From contig JAUNPU010000005.1 in the NCBI GenBank assembly GCA_030536555.1, positions 1 through 64,000 of the forward strand: a DNA stretch of 64,000 bases. Reading direction: 5' to 3'. The translations under genes and the position numbers were made by a program. This document shows, one piece after another, positions 51,032-59,314 of this stretch. Origin of the DNA: Eubacteriales bacterium. GTDB lineage: Bacteria > Bacillota > Clostridia > Lachnospirales > Lachnospiraceae. Numbering within the stretch: position 1 is the first letter of the stretch; the number at the start of each line of letters is the position of its first letter. A model generated the notes under the pieces. It made no database searches, had not been told where the DNA came from, and saw only the letters and a list, made by a program, of their open reading frames with translations.

Positions 51032-51352
51032 TCACCCAGGCAAGCTCCCATCCCTCCACTCCGCCAGCTTAACCTCTCCGGTCTCCCGGTACGCCTCATC
51101 TACCATATCCCGCACCACCTCCAGTGCCTCCCAGTATGTAACTGCGACACCCAGGATCAACATGTCCTGGTCCCGGTACGGCGGCAGAAGAAGCATGGGG
51201 GACGGATAAATGTCAAGAATATTATTCCCATTCTGCGGCGGAGTAATCACATAGACCTCCGGCTGGAGCTTTCCGTCCCGAAGTCCCTGCAGGATCTGAA
51301 AGCGCCGCTTCCTGGCTTTCTCTCCAACGTACAGATGGTCATACCACCTCAT
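51032..51352 (-). CDS. Unknown protein (106 aa)
   Basis: 106 residues, soluble. Opens MRWYDHLYVGEKARKRRFQI and continues LQPEVYVITPPQNGNNILDIYPSPMLLLPPY, then ILGVAVTYWEALEVVRDMVDEAYRETGEV. No family was recognised. It overlaps the preceding 446-residue gene by 14 bp, so the two are co-translated and probably work together. Copy 3 of the four-palindrome element starts 28 bp past its stop codon. Confidence 0.75.
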   Translation of the reverse strand: MRWYDHLYVGEKARKRRFQILQGLRDGKLQPEVYVITPPQNGNNILDIYPSPMLLLPPYRDQDMLILGVAVTYWEALEVVRDMVDEAYRETGEVKLAEWRDGSLPG

Positions 51353-52679
51353 AATCCTCCATCTCCATCAAATGCAGAATCAATTCCTTACAGGTTTCCT
51401 TCTCAGCTATATCGGAGCAGCTTCCCAGGCTGTTGGTCACATATGCCTGAATCTCATCCAGAGAATTGAAGCACACCGGCAGAGCTGACAGAGTTGCTGC
51501 CATGACCGCGCGCAGCACCGGCTTCTGGAGTCCGGCAAATACCGGCTCGGTCAGATTCACAAATTCATCCACTGCCCGGTCGATATCTCCGACCTCCACC
51601 GTCTTCGGCTGACGGTTCTCCTTCAGTGTCACAAAGGTGCTGGTGGACATCAGAAGATCCACACAGCGCATCCGGTATGCCTCCTCATCTTCTCCGTCCT
51701 GATATTCCGGCGCCGGATCCAGGCGCTGATACTTCTCGTAGTATTCCTCCTGCACGCCTTCCAGACCGCCAAGCGCCTCCTCAAGCTCCTCCGGAATGGC
51801 TTTGCCGTCCAGAGCCAGGAGCCCCTTGATGATACCGGATGCACAGGCTTCCTGACCGGCATCCCGCACCGCTGCCTCCCCGGTGAGGACGATCAGGTAC
51901 AGATCATTGGCCATCTCCTGCATGGTCTGGCAGTATTCTGACAGAGCATACAGCTTCTCGCTGGCAAGAGCCACCGCCTGAACCGCATTGCGGTAATCTT
52001 CCGGGGTCAGCTCCTTAAATCGAATCCGGGTCAGCGGCTCAGCCAGAGCCTGCAGCTCCGGGTAAGCATCCTTTTTCTCCTCACTCAGCTCCACCATGGC
52101 TCCGGTGCGCAGCAGATACATGATATTCTCCAGCGCCTCGCTGTCAGCGCCGATGTAGGCAGACAGTGCCTCCCGCACCATGCCGTAATACTTCTGTCTG
52201 GTAAATCGGATCGGCAGCTGCCCGATCACCTCCTGGATTCTGCGGTTCATGGTTGCCGCATCCTTCGTTGCCGTCAGAAATCCCATGATCTGGCGGACAA
52301 ATGCCTCGTCCGACAGCTCCGACACCGGAAGTGTCTCGTCAAACCGGCGCTCCATCCGGTTCAGTGCATACTCATAGGTCTGAAAGCAGTCCGTGTAAGC
52401 AACCACCGCCTCCATCTCCTTCTGGATCTGCTCCCGAAATGCTGCCACGTCCGCAAGCTGAATCCGTCCCTCCAGCCACGCCTCCAAAAGCTCTCTGAAC
52501 TTCCCGTCAGCCTGAAGCTGTCTTGAACGGAATCCGGAAGCTTCCGCGTTGTCGCTTCCATCCTCCTTCTCCTGCTTCTCTTCCGCCAGTTCATCAAAAT
52601 ACATAAAGCAGTTCAGCGCAAGCCGTGTCAACGCATATCCGTATGCCACGGAAGCCTGCTTCTTCCATTGTCTTGCCAT
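51339..52679 (-). CDS. Unknown all-helical acidic protein (446 aa)
   Basis: 446 residues, predicted almost entirely helical and acidic, no membrane segment or enzymatic motif. An N-terminal WKKQASVAYGYALTRLALNCFMYFDEL is followed by a Glu-rich variable stretch (about 34-55). It is encoded after cinA in a run with pgsA and rimO but separated from cinA by 112 bp without an obvious terminator. I do not recognise the family; its co-translated partner (51032-51352) is equally unknown. Confidence 0.75.
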   Translation of the reverse strand: MARQWKKQASVAYGYALTRLALNCFMYFDELAEEKQEKEDGSDNAEASGFRSRQLQADGKFRELLEAWLEGRIQLADVAAFREQIQKEMEAVVAYTDCFQTYEYALNRMERRFDETLPVSELSDEAFVRQIMGFLTATKDAATMNRRIQEVIGQLPIRFTRQKYYGMVREALSAYIGADSEALENIMYLLRTGAMVELSEEKKDAYPELQALAEPLTRIRFKELTPEDYRNAVQAVALASEKLYALSEYCQTMQEMANDLYLIVLTGEAAVRDAGQEACASGIIKGLLALDGKAIPEELEEALGGLEGVQEEYYEKYQRLDPAPEYQDGEDEEAYRMRCVDLLMSTSTFVTLKENRQPKTVEVGDIDRAVDEFVNLTEPVFAGLQKPVLRAVMAATLSALPVCFNSLDEIQAYVTNSLGSCSDIAEKETCKELILHLMEMEDYEVV

Positions 52680-52791
52680 AACCCCTGTTGCCTCCTGATT
52701 TTACTTCATTTATCTATATCTTTCGTGCCCGGCACCGCCACGACGCTATACTCCGGCGCAGCCATTCCCGGCACCTTCACCGGCACCGTCC

Positions 52792-54039
52792 CTAACGATA
52801 ATTATCCAGAATCGACCGGCGCAGAAGATCCAGCGCCTTCACCACAGCCTGCTCCCGCACCTTGGCACGGTTGCCCTTGAACTGGTACTGCTCCACGCGG
52901 ACCGTATCCTTCATGTAGGTGCCGATATAGACCAGACCTACCGGCTTCTCCTCCGTGCCGCCATCGGGACCTGCTATGCCGGTCACTGCCACACTGGTAT
53001 CAGAGTCTGTGGCAAATACAGCGCCTGTAGCCATCTCTCTGGCAGTCTGCTCGCTGACCGCACCGTACTTCTTCAGGGTGCTCTTGCTCACATCCAGATA
53101 TTTGCGTTTCGCCTTGTTGGAATAGGTGATAAATCCCTCGCGGAATACATCGGAAGCCCCCGGCACATTGACGATTCTGCCGGATAAGAGACCGCCGGTG
53201 CAGGACTCTGCCGTGGTCACCGTCAGACCGTACTTGTCCAGAAGACGGACCACTGCCATCTCCAGAGTCTCATTTTCCTTGGTGGAATAGACACAGTCGC
53301 CCAGACGGCTCTTGATCTCCTTCACCACCGGCTTCACCAGCTGTCTGGCAGCTTCCTCGTCTGCCGCCTTCGCCGTCACGCGGATATGCACCTCTCCGGT
53401 CTTGGCATAGGTGGCAATGGTGGGATTGCTCTGTTTGTCGATCAGATCCAGCAGGGTATCCTCCACCTGGCTCTCGCCCATGCCGCAGACCTTGATCATC
53501 TGGGAGCGGATCACCTCCGGCTGCAGATTCTGCAGATACGGATATACCTGCTTCATGAACAGCGGATACAGCTCTGCCGGCGGTCCCGGAAGCAGGATGG
53601 CTGCCTTGCCGTCCTTCTCCAGAATCAGTCCCGGAGCCGTGCCGTTGTCATTGTCCAGCACAATGGCGCCTTCCGGAACCACAGCCTGCTTCCAGTTGTT
53701 GTCCGGAATCTCCTTGTAAATGCTGTTGCGGAAGTATTCCTCGATCCGCTCTCTGGTGTGGGGGTCCTCCACAAGCGGCATGCCAAGCACCTCGGCGCAG
53801 ACCTCCTTGGTCAGGTCATCCTCCGTAGGTCCCAGACCGCCTGTAAGAATCACAATATCCGACCGCTTAAGCGCCGTCTCCACCACCTCCGCCAGCCGGT
53901 CATGGTTGTCTCCCACCACCACCTGATGGTACATGGAAAGTCCCAAAAGTGCACATTTCTCTGCCAGAAACTGGGTATTGGTATTCACAATATTGCCCAG
54001 CAACAGCTCCGTTCCCACCGAAACCAGTTCTACTACCAT
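52792..54039 (-). CDS. cinA: Competence/damage-inducible protein CinA
   Basis: 415 residues. N-terminal MoaB-like (MPT-binding) domain with VSVGTELLLGNIVNTN and ILTGGLGPTEDDLT; C-terminal PncC-like NMN deamidase domain with TTAESCTGGLLSGRIVNVPGAS and VAVTGIAGPDGG. The family couples ADP-ribose pyrophosphatase and NMN deamidase activities in NAD recycling and is often next to recA in competent bacteria; here it follows pgsA instead. It starts 1 bp after the pgsA stop. Confidence 0.95.
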   Translation of the reverse strand: MVVELVSVGTELLLGNIVNTNTQFLAEKCALLGLSMYHQVVVGDNHDRLAEVVETALKRSDIVILTGGLGPTEDDLTKEVCAEVLGMPLVEDPHTRERIEEYFRNSIYKEIPDNNWKQAVVPEGAIVLDNDNGTAPGLILEKDGKAAILLPGPPAELYPLFMKQVYPYLQNLQPEVIRSQMIKVCGMGESQVEDTLLDLIDKQSNPTIATYAKTGEVHIRVTAKAADEEAARQLVKPVVKEIKSRLGDCVYSTKENETLEMAVVRLLDKYGLTVTTAESCTGGLLSGRIVNVPGASDVFREGFITYSNKAKRKYLDVSKSTLKKYGAVSEQTAREMATGAVFATDSDTSVAVTGIAGPDGGTEEKPVGLVYIGTYMKDTVRVEQYQFKGNRAKVREQAVVKALDLLRRSILDNYR

Positions 54040-54040
54040 T

Positions 54041-54583
54041 TTACATCTTTCCTTCCGTAAGTACTTTATGATTCTTCATAATATAGTCAACCAGTGAAAC
54101 TATCGTCAGGATCAGCGCGATCCAGGTACATGCCACCGTAGCCACCCGCAGCACCGGCAGGTCCACGATCATCAGAACCACTGCAATCATCTGAAATGTG
54201 GTCTTGAACTTGCCCCAGTAGCTGGCTGCAATGACGATGCCCTGCTCTGCCGCCACCAGACGGAAGCCGCTGATGATGAACTCACGGCTGACAATGATAA
54301 TGACCATCCAGGAGGGCAACTGCCCCAGCTCGATCAGACAGATCAGCGCCGAACACACCAGCAGCTTGTCTGCCAGCGGATCCATAAACTTGCCAAAGTT
54401 GGTCACCAGGTTATATTTTCTTGCAATCTTGCCGTCCAGCATGTCGGTCAGGCTGGCAACGATGAAGATTGCCGCAGCCAGATAGCGAAGCATCCGCACA
54501 CTGCCGCCAAATGCCAGCAGCGAAAGCACGAAGAACGGAATCAGGATTACCCGCAGTACAGTCAGTTTATTCGGTAAATTCAT
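54041..54583 (-). CDS. pgsA: CDP-diacylglycerol-glycerol-3-phosphate 3-phosphatidyltransferase
   Basis: 180 residues, multi-pass membrane enzyme that makes phosphatidylglycerol phosphate. The CDP-alcohol phosphotransferase signature D-G-x2-A-R-x8-G-x3-D-x3-D is intact: DGKIARKYNLVTNFGK then FMDPLAD. N-terminal MNLPNKLTVLRVILIPFFVL is typical. It overlaps the rimO gene by 17 bp and precedes cinA, an order seen in other Clostridia. Confidence 0.96.
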   Translation of the reverse strand: MNLPNKLTVLRVILIPFFVLSLLAFGGSVRMLRYLAAAIFIVASLTDMLDGKIARKYNLVTNFGKFMDPLADKLLVCSALICLIELGQLPSWMVIIIVSREFIISGFRLVAAEQGIVIAASYWGKFKTTFQMIAVVLMIVDLPVLRVATVACTWIALILTIVSLVDYIMKNHKVLTEGKM

Positions 54584-55904
54584 TGTATACCTCCCCTATC
54601 AGATCATAGTCATTGGAACCGGTTACCTTAACGCGCACAAAGTCGCCGGACATGAACAGCTCCCCGCTGTTGACGAAAATATATCCGTCCACATTGGGCG
54701 CATCCATGTAGGTTCTCCCCACATAGGCCGGCTCGTCCGCCACCTTGCCCTCGATCATCACATCCAGCACCCGGCCCACCATGGACTCGGACTTCTCAAA
54801 TGCGATCTCCTGCTGCAGCTCCATGATCTCATCCCGGCGCTCCTCCTTCACTTCCTCCGGAACCTGATCCGGGAAAGTGGCTGCCGGAGTATCCTCCTCC
54901 GCAGAGTACGCGAACACCCCAAGACGGTCAAATTCCATCTCGTCCACAAATGCCATGGTCTCCTCATGGTCTTCCTGGGTCTCTCCCGGGAATCCGGCAA
55001 TCATGGTGGTGCGAAGAGCAATGTCCGGGATTTCCCGGCGAAGCTTGCCGATCATCTCCCGAAGCTGTGCCTGATTGGTCCGGCGCGCCATGCGCTTTAA
55101 GATTCTGTCGCTGGCATGCTGGATCGGAATATCCAGATAGTGACAGACCTTCTCCTCTGTTTTGATGGTCTCGATCAGCTCATCGGTGATCTCCTCCGGA
55201 TAGCAGTACTGAATGCGGATCCAGTAAATGCCCGGAATCGCCGCCAGCCTGTGAAGCAGCTCCGGCAAAGACTTCTTTCCATACAGATCCTTCCCGTACA
55301 GAGTGGTCTCCTGTGCCACCAGAATCAGTTCCCGCACCCCCTGCGCCGCCAGCTCCTTTGCCTCTTTGACCAGACGCTCCATGGGCACACTGCGGTAGCT
55401 TCCCCGCAGATCCGGGATAATGCAGTAGGTGCAGCGCTTGTCACAGCCCTCGGCAATCTTTAAGAATGCATAATGTCCGCCGGTGGTCACCATACGTGGT
55501 GTCTCCACCTGGGGAAGGGCATTCAGGTCATGGAAGCAGGACACGCTCTCACCGCCCAGCACCCGGTTCAGCACATTGGAAATCTCATCGTAGGTGCTGG
55601 TGCCCAGGATTCCATCCACCTCCGGAATCTCGTCGATGATCTCCTGCTTGTAGCGCTGCGCCAGACATCCGGTCACGATCAGCGCCTTGCAGCTGCCGGT
55701 CTTCTTAAGCTCCGCCATCTCCAGAATGGTGTTGACGCTCTCCTCCTTTGCATCGTTGATGAAGCAGCAGGTGTTGATCACAATGATATCCGCCTCCTGC
55801 TCGTCATCCGTAAAGGTGTGGCCGTCACGGTTCAGAAGCCCCAGCATCATCTCCGTATCCACCAGGTTCTTGTCACAGCCAAGTGAAATGCATAATATTT
55901 TCAT
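54567..55904 (-). CDS. rimO: Ribosomal protein S12 methylthiotransferase
   Basis: 445 residues. N-terminal UPF0004 domain with three cluster Cys (SLGCDKNLVDTEMM; INTCCFINDA; VTGCLAQRY), radical-SAM CxxxCxxC in GCDKRCTYCIIPD and a C-terminal TRAM domain. It adds a methylthio group to Asp of S12. First gene of the rimO-pgsA-cinA run. The upstream rpoZ operon is separated by a terminator. Confidence 0.96.
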   Translation of the reverse strand: MKILCISLGCDKNLVDTEMMLGLLNRDGHTFTDDEQEADIIVINTCCFINDAKEESVNTILEMAELKKTGSCKALIVTGCLAQRYKQEIIDEIPEVDGILGTSTYDEISNVLNRVLGGESVSCFHDLNALPQVETPRMVTTGGHYAFLKIAEGCDKRCTYCIIPDLRGSYRSVPMERLVKEAKELAAQGVRELILVAQETTLYGKDLYGKKSLPELLHRLAAIPGIYWIRIQYCYPEEITDELIETIKTEEKVCHYLDIPIQHASDRILKRMARRTNQAQLREMIGKLRREIPDIALRTTMIAGFPGETQEDHEETMAFVDEMEFDRLGVFAYSAEEDTPAATFPDQVPEEVKEERRDEIMELQQEIAFEKSESMVGRVLDVMIEGKVADEPAYVGRTYMDAPNVDGYIFVNSGELFMSGDFVRVKVTGSNDYDLIGEVYNEFTE

Positions 55905-55942
55905 AAAACCTTCAAACTCGCTTTCGTCTCATTTTCTTATGG

Positions 55943-55982
55943 AAAAAGCCATCTCTCCAAATGCTGTGTGAGACGGCTTTCC
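55943..55982 (-). terminator. Terminator of the yicC-gmk-rpoZ operon
   Basis: Minus-strand stem AAAGCCGTCTC...GAGATGGCTTT (one wobble) with a TTTTTCC tail, 22 bp past the rpoZ stop. Confidence 0.8.
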
Positions 55983-56003
55983 CCTTTCTTAAATTTGCTG
56001 TAT

Positions 56004-56270
56004 TTATTTTACGGAATACTTCTCATCCTCTTCATCTGCATCATCGCCGACGATCTTAACTTTTCCCTCATACAGTTCCTGTACTGCTACAGAAAGCGGC
56101 TTCTTGCCTCTGCTTCCCGGAACCATGGCGTCCTCGCCTGCGATCAGCTGTCTTGCTCTCTTGGCGGATGCCAGCACGATAGAATAACGGCTCTGCACCA
56201 CCGGCTGCTCGCCCGGCTCAACCTCACTGTTTACTGCATTGATCAAATCCGTATAGGATGGATGTAACAT
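56004..56270 (-). CDS. rpoZ: DNA-directed RNA polymerase subunit omega
   Basis: 88 residues, typical omega: MLHPSYTDLI, SRYSIVLASAKRARQLIAGE, KKPLSVAVQELYEGKVKI and an acidic C-terminal tail. Promotes RNA polymerase assembly. Follows gmk in the conserved yicC-gmk-rpoZ order. Confidence 0.95.
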   Translation of the reverse strand: MLHPSYTDLINAVNSEVEPGEQPVVQSRYSIVLASAKRARQLIAGEDAMVPGSRGKKPLSVAVQELYEGKVKIVGDDADEEDEKYSVK

Positions 56271-56318
56271 AAGAAAAATCTCCTTTCAAACATATATTAC
56301 TGGCAGTCGGATAACTGC

Positions 56319-56942
56319 TTACAGCTGCTTCAATTCCTGCTTCATCTCTGCTATGAACTCCAGGTTCTGGCTGGTCTTCCCGTGCTGGCTCTGAATCAGC
56401 TCATGCATGGAAGCCACACAGGCATCCAGGTCGTCATTGACCAGTATGTAGTCGTACTGATCCATGTACTCGGCCTCTTCCACCGCCCGCTTCAGACGGT
56501 CGCGGATCACATCCTCCGTCTCGGTTCCGCGTCCTCTCAGACGCCGCTCCAGCTCCCCGGCACTGGGGGGAGTCACAAACAGCAGCAGGGTATCCGGGAA
56601 CTTCTTCTTCACATTGAGTGCGCCCTGGATCTCAATCTCCAGAATCACATCTCTGCCGGCTTCCATCTGCTCCAGCACATAGCTCTTCGGCGTCCCGTAA
56701 TAGTTGCCCACATAGCAGGCATGCTCGATCAGGGCATCCTGCCCGATCATCTCTTCAAATTCTTCCTTCGACACAAAGAAGTATTCCCTTCCATGCTCCT
56801 CTCCAACCCTTGGACTGCGGGTGGTGGCGGAAATGGACAGTGCATACTGGTCTGCATGCTGCTTAAGCAGCTCCTTCATCAGCGTACCCTTGCCTGCACC
56901 GGAGAATCCGGATACAACGGCTAAAATTCCTTTTTGGCTCAT
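56319..56942 (-). CDS. gmk: Guanylate kinase
   Basis: 207 residues. P-loop GFSGAGKGTLMK, GMP-binding SISATTRSPRVGEEHGREYFFV, and VFVTPP-type segment LLFVTPPSAGELERRLRGRGTE. Converts GMP to GDP with ATP. Lies 18 bp after the yicC gene. The short gap leaves no room for remA, which often sits between these genes in other Bacillota. Confidence 0.97.
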   Translation of the reverse strand: MSQKGILAVVSGFSGAGKGTLMKELLKQHADQYALSISATTRSPRVGEEHGREYFFVSKEEFEEMIGQDALIEHACYVGNYYGTPKSYVLEQMEAGRDVILEIEIQGALNVKKKFPDTLLLFVTPPSAGELERRLRGRGTETEDVIRDRLKRAVEEAEYMDQYDYILVNDDLDACVASMHELIQSQHGKTSQNLEFIAEMKQELKQL

Positions 56943-56960
56943 GGTGTTTGCTCCTGAATG

Positions 56961-57839
56961 TTATTCAATATTCTGTATCTGTTCGCGAACCTTCTCGATC
57001 TCGGTCTTCAGCGCAATCGCCCTGTCAGAGATTTCCAGATCCGTGGACTTGGAAAGGGTGGTATTAGCCTCCCGGTTCATCTCCTGGGCAATAAAGTCCA
57101 GCTTCCTTCCCACGCTGCCGCCGGCTTCTAACTCCTTGCGAGTCGCCTCAATGTGGCTGCGCAGGCGCACCGTCTCCTCATCCACACAGATCTTGTCTGC
57201 ATAGATGGTCACCTCGGTGGCGATCCGTCCCTCGTCGATGGTATTGTTCCCCAGAAGCTCCTTCACCTTGTCCTCTAACTTCTGGCGATATTCCTGCAGA
57301 ATCACCGGCGACCGCTCCTCAATGAACGTCACCAGCTCCTCCATATAATCCAGCTTGCCAAGCAGGTCGCTCTTAAGCTGCTCGCCTTCCTGAATGCGGG
57401 AAGCTACGAACTTCTTCGCGGCATCCTCAACCGCCTCGGAAAGCTGCTTCCAGATCCGGTCCTCATCCTCCGGCTGCTGCTCCATGACCAGCACCTCCGG
57501 CATCCGCGCCAGCATGGACACACTCACATCATCTGGCAGGTCAAACTGCTCCTGCATCTTCCGAAATGCATCCATATACTCCGCTGCAAGGGAACCGTTG
57601 TACTTCAGGCAAAGCTTCTCATCGGTGTAGTCCTCATAATTGATGAACACATCCACCTTGCCCCGCTGAATATAGGTCTTTAACAGATTCCGGATGGCTG
57701 CCTCAAAGTAGTTGAACTTCTTCGGCATCTTGATACTCAAGTCCAGATACCGGTGATTCACAGCCTTCATCTCCACGGATAATTTATATTCTGTCGTGAC
57801 GATCTCACATCGTCCAAATCCGGTCATACTTTTAATCAT
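56961..57839 (-). CDS. YicC/YloC family endoribonuclease
   Basis: 292 residues. MIKSMTGFGRCE at the N-terminus, EMKAVNHRYLDLSIKMPKKF, RGKVDVFINYED and the C-terminal DFIAQEMNREANTTLSKS are strict family signatures. YicC/YloC proteins are metal-dependent endoribonucleases that can cleave small RNAs. First gene of the operon with gmk and rpoZ. No clear promoter was assigned in 57840-57918. Confidence 0.94.
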   Translation of the reverse strand: MIKSMTGFGRCEIVTTEYKLSVEMKAVNHRYLDLSIKMPKKFNYFEAAIRNLLKTYIQRGKVDVFINYEDYTDEKLCLKYNGSLAAEYMDAFRKMQEQFDLPDDVSVSMLARMPEVLVMEQQPEDEDRIWKQLSEAVEDAAKKFVASRIQEGEQLKSDLLGKLDYMEELVTFIEERSPVILQEYRQKLEDKVKELLGNNTIDEGRIATEVTIYADKICVDEETVRLRSHIEATRKELEAGGSVGRKLDFIAQEMNREANTTLSKSTDLEISDRAIALKTEIEKVREQIQNIE

Positions 57840-57918
57840 CTATTATAGCGCTCCTTTGCCATAGATAATTAACATTATAAAACATCTGGAAAAGCAAGTC
57901 AACTTGAAACAGAAAAAG

Positions 57919-59109
57919 TTACAGGCTGCGCTTCTCCAGCCACTTTAAGGCACAGTACACCAGATCCGCCGCGCCGAATGCCATTACCTGTTCATCAAAC
58001 ACGACTCCGCAGTTGTGCATGGGCCTGCCGAATCTGGGATCATCCTCCTTCGAACCAGCTCCGATGTTCATGTAGACACAGGGAACCTCGTAGGTATAGG
58101 ATGCAAAATCCTCCGAAGCCATCACCGGCTGGTCAAATGCATAGACAAGTCCGTCCCCGTGAAGCTCCCGCATATATCCGCTCATCTCCTCCATCATATC
58201 CGGGTCATTGTAAAGGGGCGGAACCGACACATCCTCCTCCGTCTCGGCATGACCGCGAAATGCCGCTGCCACCGACTCTGCGATCTCCCCGATTCTGCGA
58301 AATGCATACTCGCCCAGCTCCCGGCTGGTGCTGCGGATGGTTCCCTCCATCACAGCCTCCCCCGGAATGATGTTCGGCCGCTCTCCTGCCCGAAACTTAC
58401 CGATGGTCAGCACAATATTCTCCGCAGAGGATACCTCTCTGGCAAGAATCTCCTGCAGTGACAGATAAATGTGTGCCGCAATATTGATGGGGTCCACCCC
58501 GGTCTCCGGCATGGCGCCATGGGAACCGGTTCCGGTCACGCGGATACAAAACTGAATGCAGCCCGCCATGGCAACCCCCTTCTTGCAGAAGGCAACTCCG
58601 GTCTTCATCCCGGAACCTACGTGCAGCGCCATTCCCGCATCTACCTTCGGATGTTCCAGAACTCCCGCATTCAGCATCCGCTTGGCGCCGGTAAATCCCT
58701 CCTCGTTGGGCTGGAACACCAGCTTCACGGTGCCGCAGATCTGATCCTGATTCTCCTTCAGAAGTCTCGCCGCTGCCAGCAGCATGGCCGCATGGATATC
58801 ATGTCCGCAGGCGTGCATACATCCGTTCTCCGACTTGAATTCCAGCTCCGTCTCCTCAGTGATCGGCAGCGCATCCATGTCCGCCCGCAGCATCAGGACC
58901 TTGCCCGGCTTATTTCCGGAAATGGTCGCAACCACACCGCTCTCACAGATTTCCTGCGGCTCGTATCCATACTCCCGCAGCTTCTCCATCACAAATGCTG
59001 TGGTGACCGGAAGACTGTCTCCCGCTTCCGCATGCTGATGGATGTATCGGCGGTTGGCGATCATCTCTGCTTCTATCTCTTTTACCTGACGTTTGATTGT
59101 CTCTGTCAT
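57919..59109 (-). CDS. M20-family amidohydrolase (aminoacylase/hippurate hydrolase type)
   Basis: 396 residues. Metal-site motifs MLRADMDALPI, NGCMHACGHDIHAAML, and FQPNEEGFTGAKRML, with a dimerisation (lid) domain in the middle (about 180-295) and the final His in RFGRPMHNCG. Such enzymes hydrolyse N-acyl amino acids or similar amides; the exact substrate cannot be fixed by sequence. Probably cytosolic. Divergent from rqcH. Confidence 0.88.
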   Translation of the reverse strand: MTETIKRQVKEIEAEMIANRRYIHQHAEAGDSLPVTTAFVMEKLREYGYEPQEICESGVVATISGNKPGKVLMLRADMDALPITEETELEFKSENGCMHACGHDIHAAMLLAAARLLKENQDQICGTVKLVFQPNEEGFTGAKRMLNAGVLEHPKVDAGMALHVGSGMKTGVAFCKKGVAMAGCIQFCIRVTGTGSHGAMPETGVDPINIAAHIYLSLQEILAREVSSAENIVLTIGKFRAGERPNIIPGEAVMEGTIRSTSRELGEYAFRRIGEIAESVAAAFRGHAETEEDVSVPPLYNDPDMMEEMSGYMRELHGDGLVYAFDQPVMASEDFASYTYEVPCVYMNIGAGSKEDDPRFGRPMHNCGVVFDEQVMAFGAADLVYCALKWLEKRSL

Positions 59110-59205
59110 GGCATGATTCTCCTCTCTGGTTCTCTCCTTTCAGCATAGGCATATTTTTGCGGTTCGTCAACCGGTCTGCGGATTAATTAATAGATATTTC
59201 ATAAC

Positions 59206-59234
59206 TTGCTAATCCCCCCGGAATCCTGTATAAT
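59206..59234 (+). promoter_or_regulatory. rqcH promoter
   Basis: TTGCTA (59206-59211), 17-bp spacer, TATAAT (59229-59234). The ~75-nt leader contains a GCAATGA...TCATTGC hairpin (59264-59292) directly before AAAAGGAG. Confidence 0.72.
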
Positions 59235-59314
59235 CATCTGAGGCACAACATGCCTAATTTCACCGCAATGAGCTGCACCCGGCTTTTCATTGCTATAAAA
59301 AGGAGTTATATCAC

